In this document: positions 6,437 to 6,881 of the stretch, one piece after another
How positions within the stretch are numbered: position 1 is the stretch's first letter
How the letters are laid out: every line of letters begins with the position of its first letter
Origin: Deltaproteobacteria bacterium
GTDB taxonomy: Bacteria > SAR324 > JACQKK01
Length of the DNA stretch: 6,881 bases
Assembly (NCBI GenBank): GCA_029879595.1
Contig: JAOUPZ010000171.1
Coordinates: 1 to 6,881 of the forward strand
Direction: 5' to 3'
The notes under the pieces: model-generated
What the model saw: only the letters and a program-made list of their open reading frames with translations
Told to the model about the DNA's origin: nothing
The model's database searches: none
Program-made: the position numbers and the translations under genes

Positions 6437-6468
6437 TCCGGCCATTGGCGTGAATCAATCTGGCCGGA
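6437..6468. repeat. 8-bp perfect inverted repeat TCCGGCCA/TGGCCGGA
   Basis: Arms 6437-6444 and 6461-6468 are perfect complements around a 16-base loop that contains a further TTG/CAA pairing. It lies about 90-120 bases upstream of the TIR-like gene. No T tract follows on either strand, so an operator or leader hairpin is more likely than an intrinsic terminator. Confidence 0.55.
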
Positions 6469-6476
6469 TATCACAA

Positions 6477-6492
6477 TATCAAAATTTATCAA
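6477..6492. repeat. TATCAA-N4-TATCAA motif, copy 1
   Basis: TATCAA at 6477-6482 and 6487-6492 with spacer AATT, exactly 10 bases apart. A related TATCAC sits at 6469-6474. The same arrangement recurs at 6743-6758. On the minus strand it reads TTGATA-N4-TTGATA. It could be a regulator site for the TIR-like gene. Confidence 0.5.
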
Positions 6493-6597
6493 CAATACCG
6501 GCAAAACAAAAGACCGCCCGGTAACTTTTTCCGGATTTCATTAAATACAATCTCAAAGAAACAGCCAACGGGCGGGGAATGCTGTCAGCGGAATTCT

Positions 6598-6669
6598 GCA
6601 GGGTGGCCGCGCCCCCTTCACCGGCTGCAGGGACCGGTCAGACGCAGGCCCTGGAAAGACTCACCCTGC
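6598..6669. repeat. Candidate structured element closed by 8-bp inverted repeat
   Basis: GCAGGGTG (6598-6605) and CACCCTGC (6662-6669) are perfect complements enclosing 56 bases. Inside is a second stem, ACCGG/CCGGT (6620-6624/6634-6638), and the near-palindrome CAGGCCCTG. The nested stems could form a multi-branched RNA on either strand. I could not match it to a known riboswitch or small RNA. Confidence 0.35.
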
Positions 6670-6725
6670 CAGGAGGAGGGGATTCGGCGGGCTTCCTGGG
6701 GGACAGAAAAACGGCCACGCCCCTT

Positions 6726-6744
6726 TAGCCGCCAGAGGCCGCTA
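6726..6744 (-). terminator. Hairpin followed by T5, weak terminator candidate
   Basis: On the minus strand TAGCGGCC, loop TCT, then GGCGGCTA form 7 of 8 pairs (one G-G mismatch). About 14 bases further on comes GGCCG followed by TTTTT (6711-6707), and GGCCG can alternatively pair with CGGCC in the hairpin's left arm. This could end the transcript of the gene at the right edge, but the spacing to the T run is not canonical. Confidence 0.25.
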
Positions 6745-6758
6745 TCAACTTGTATCAA
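6743..6758. repeat. TATCAA-N4-TATCAA motif, copy 2
   Basis: TATCAA at 6743-6748 and 6753-6758 with spacer CTTG, the same 10-base periodicity as the copy at 6477-6492. It overlaps the left edge of the 6726-6744 hairpin and includes the small inverted repeat CTTG-TAT-CAAG (6749-6759). Confidence 0.5.
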
Positions 6759-6775
6759 GAGCTTTTTCTGCCGAA

Positions 6776-6798
6776 GCCGGGCTGATGTGAAGCCCGGC
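6776..6798 (-). terminator. Strong GC hairpin after the right-edge gene, possible terminator
   Basis: GCCGGGCT (6776-6783) and AGCCCGGC (6791-6798) form a perfect 8-bp stem with a 7-base loop, 25 bases after the stop codon at 6824-6826 on the minus strand. The position suits a 3' hairpin for that gene. No T tract follows on the minus strand, so it may instead protect the mRNA end. Termination is inference. Confidence 0.35.
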
Positions 6799-6823
6799 CA
6801 GAGAGTCTGGCTGACCAGCGGGC

Positions 6824-6881
6824 CTACTTCACGGTCAGTTCAAATATGGCCCTTCCGGTATCGGTTCCGCTGTCGGGGTCC
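6824..6881 (-). CDS. C-terminal end of an unidentified protein, cut off by window edge
   Basis: The last 18 residues, DPDSGTDTGRAIFELTVK, then TAG at 6824-6826; the rest lies beyond the right edge. The acidic turn DPDSGTDTG followed by an alternating hydrophobic strand resembles the end of a beta-rich or calcium-binding extracellular domain, but this is far too short to identify. A perfect hairpin shortly downstream and an abrupt change of composition after the stop support a genuine gene end. It is on the same strand as the TIR-like gene but 475 bases away, so co-transcription is uncertain. Confidence 0.5.
   Translation of the reverse strand, partial: DPDSGTDTGRAIFELTVK

Larger units (their letters stand above)
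6349..6823. other. 475-base non-coding region upstream of the TIR-like gene, rich in repeats
   Basis: No open frame of useful length on either strand. About 6420-6560 is AT-rich and probably holds the promoter of the TIR-like gene, though I could not pick a convincing -35/-10 pair. About 6570-6740 is GC-rich. The stretch contains several inverted repeats (6437-6468, 6598-6669, 6726-6744, 6776-6798) and two copies of a TATCAA-N4-TATCAA motif, listed separately. A long leader RNA, a small RNA, an operator array or degraded mobile DNA are all possible; sequence alone does not decide. Confidence 0.5.

Noticed and set aside
6514..6575. Inverted repeat CCGCCCG/CGGGCGG around a 48-base loop
   Set aside because: Seven GC-only pairs over a long loop are expected by chance in this composition, and no other feature supports it.
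6598..6669. Resemblance of the minus-strand GCAGGGTGAG segment to the start of an FMN riboswitch
   Set aside because: The other conserved FMN-element segments (ACCGGCGGT and the terminal CCGACAGT) are missing, and the downstream gene is not flavin-related.
1..6881. CRISPR array, insertion sequence or transposase
   Set aside because: No regularly spaced repeats of CRISPR size and no transposase or integrase motifs on either strand.

Overview
The window looks like a chromosomal segment from a GC-rich Gram-negative bacterium, most likely a proteobacterium in the broad sense. The evidence is an NtrY/NtrX-type two-component pair, an rsmE gene, and a membrane-anchored multiheme c-type cytochrome, which suggests anaerobic or microaerobic respiration. 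The lineage cannot be fixed from the sequence; alphaproteobacterial, magnetococcal and Desulfobacterota-like origins are all possible. Every protein gene is on the minus strand. The only clear plus-strand gene is a tRNA.

Layout, in the minus-strand direction of transcription (right to left). At 6824-6881 is the last 18 codons of an unidentified protein. A 475-base non-coding region (6349-6823) follows, AT-rich in part and full of inverted and direct repeats. Then come a small TIR-like (DUF1863/ThsB-type) protein gene (5839-6348) and a membrane-anchored cytochrome c with five CXXCH haem sites (5018-5719). A tRNA-Arg with the uncommon anticodon GCG lies on the plus strand at 4764-4836. Back to back with it, on the minus strand, is a sensor kinase/sigma-54 activator operon, ntrY (2135-4339) and ntrX (723-2117), followed by the 5' part of rsmE (1-616), which runs off the left edge.

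How the genes fit together: NtrY is a membrane histidine kinase and NtrX its cognate sigma-54-dependent response regulator. They are tightly spaced and probably co-transcribed from an extended -10 promoter near 4439-4466. A similar extended -10 promoter near 4686-4714 faces the other way and probably drives the tRNA, so the 424-base gap 4340-4763 is a divergent promoter region. rsmE (16S rRNA m3U1498 methyltransferase) is a housekeeping gene, possibly read through from ntrYX.

The least ordinary part is the right third: an AT-richer TIR-like gene with a substituted putative catalytic position, an upstream region with repeated TATCAA-N4-TATCAA motifs and several 8-bp hairpins, and a pentahaem cytochrome with no recognisable redox partner in view. 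No complete new multi-gene system can be demonstrated here. The TIR-like gene is the best candidate for accessory, defence-related content, and any partner would have to lie outside the window.
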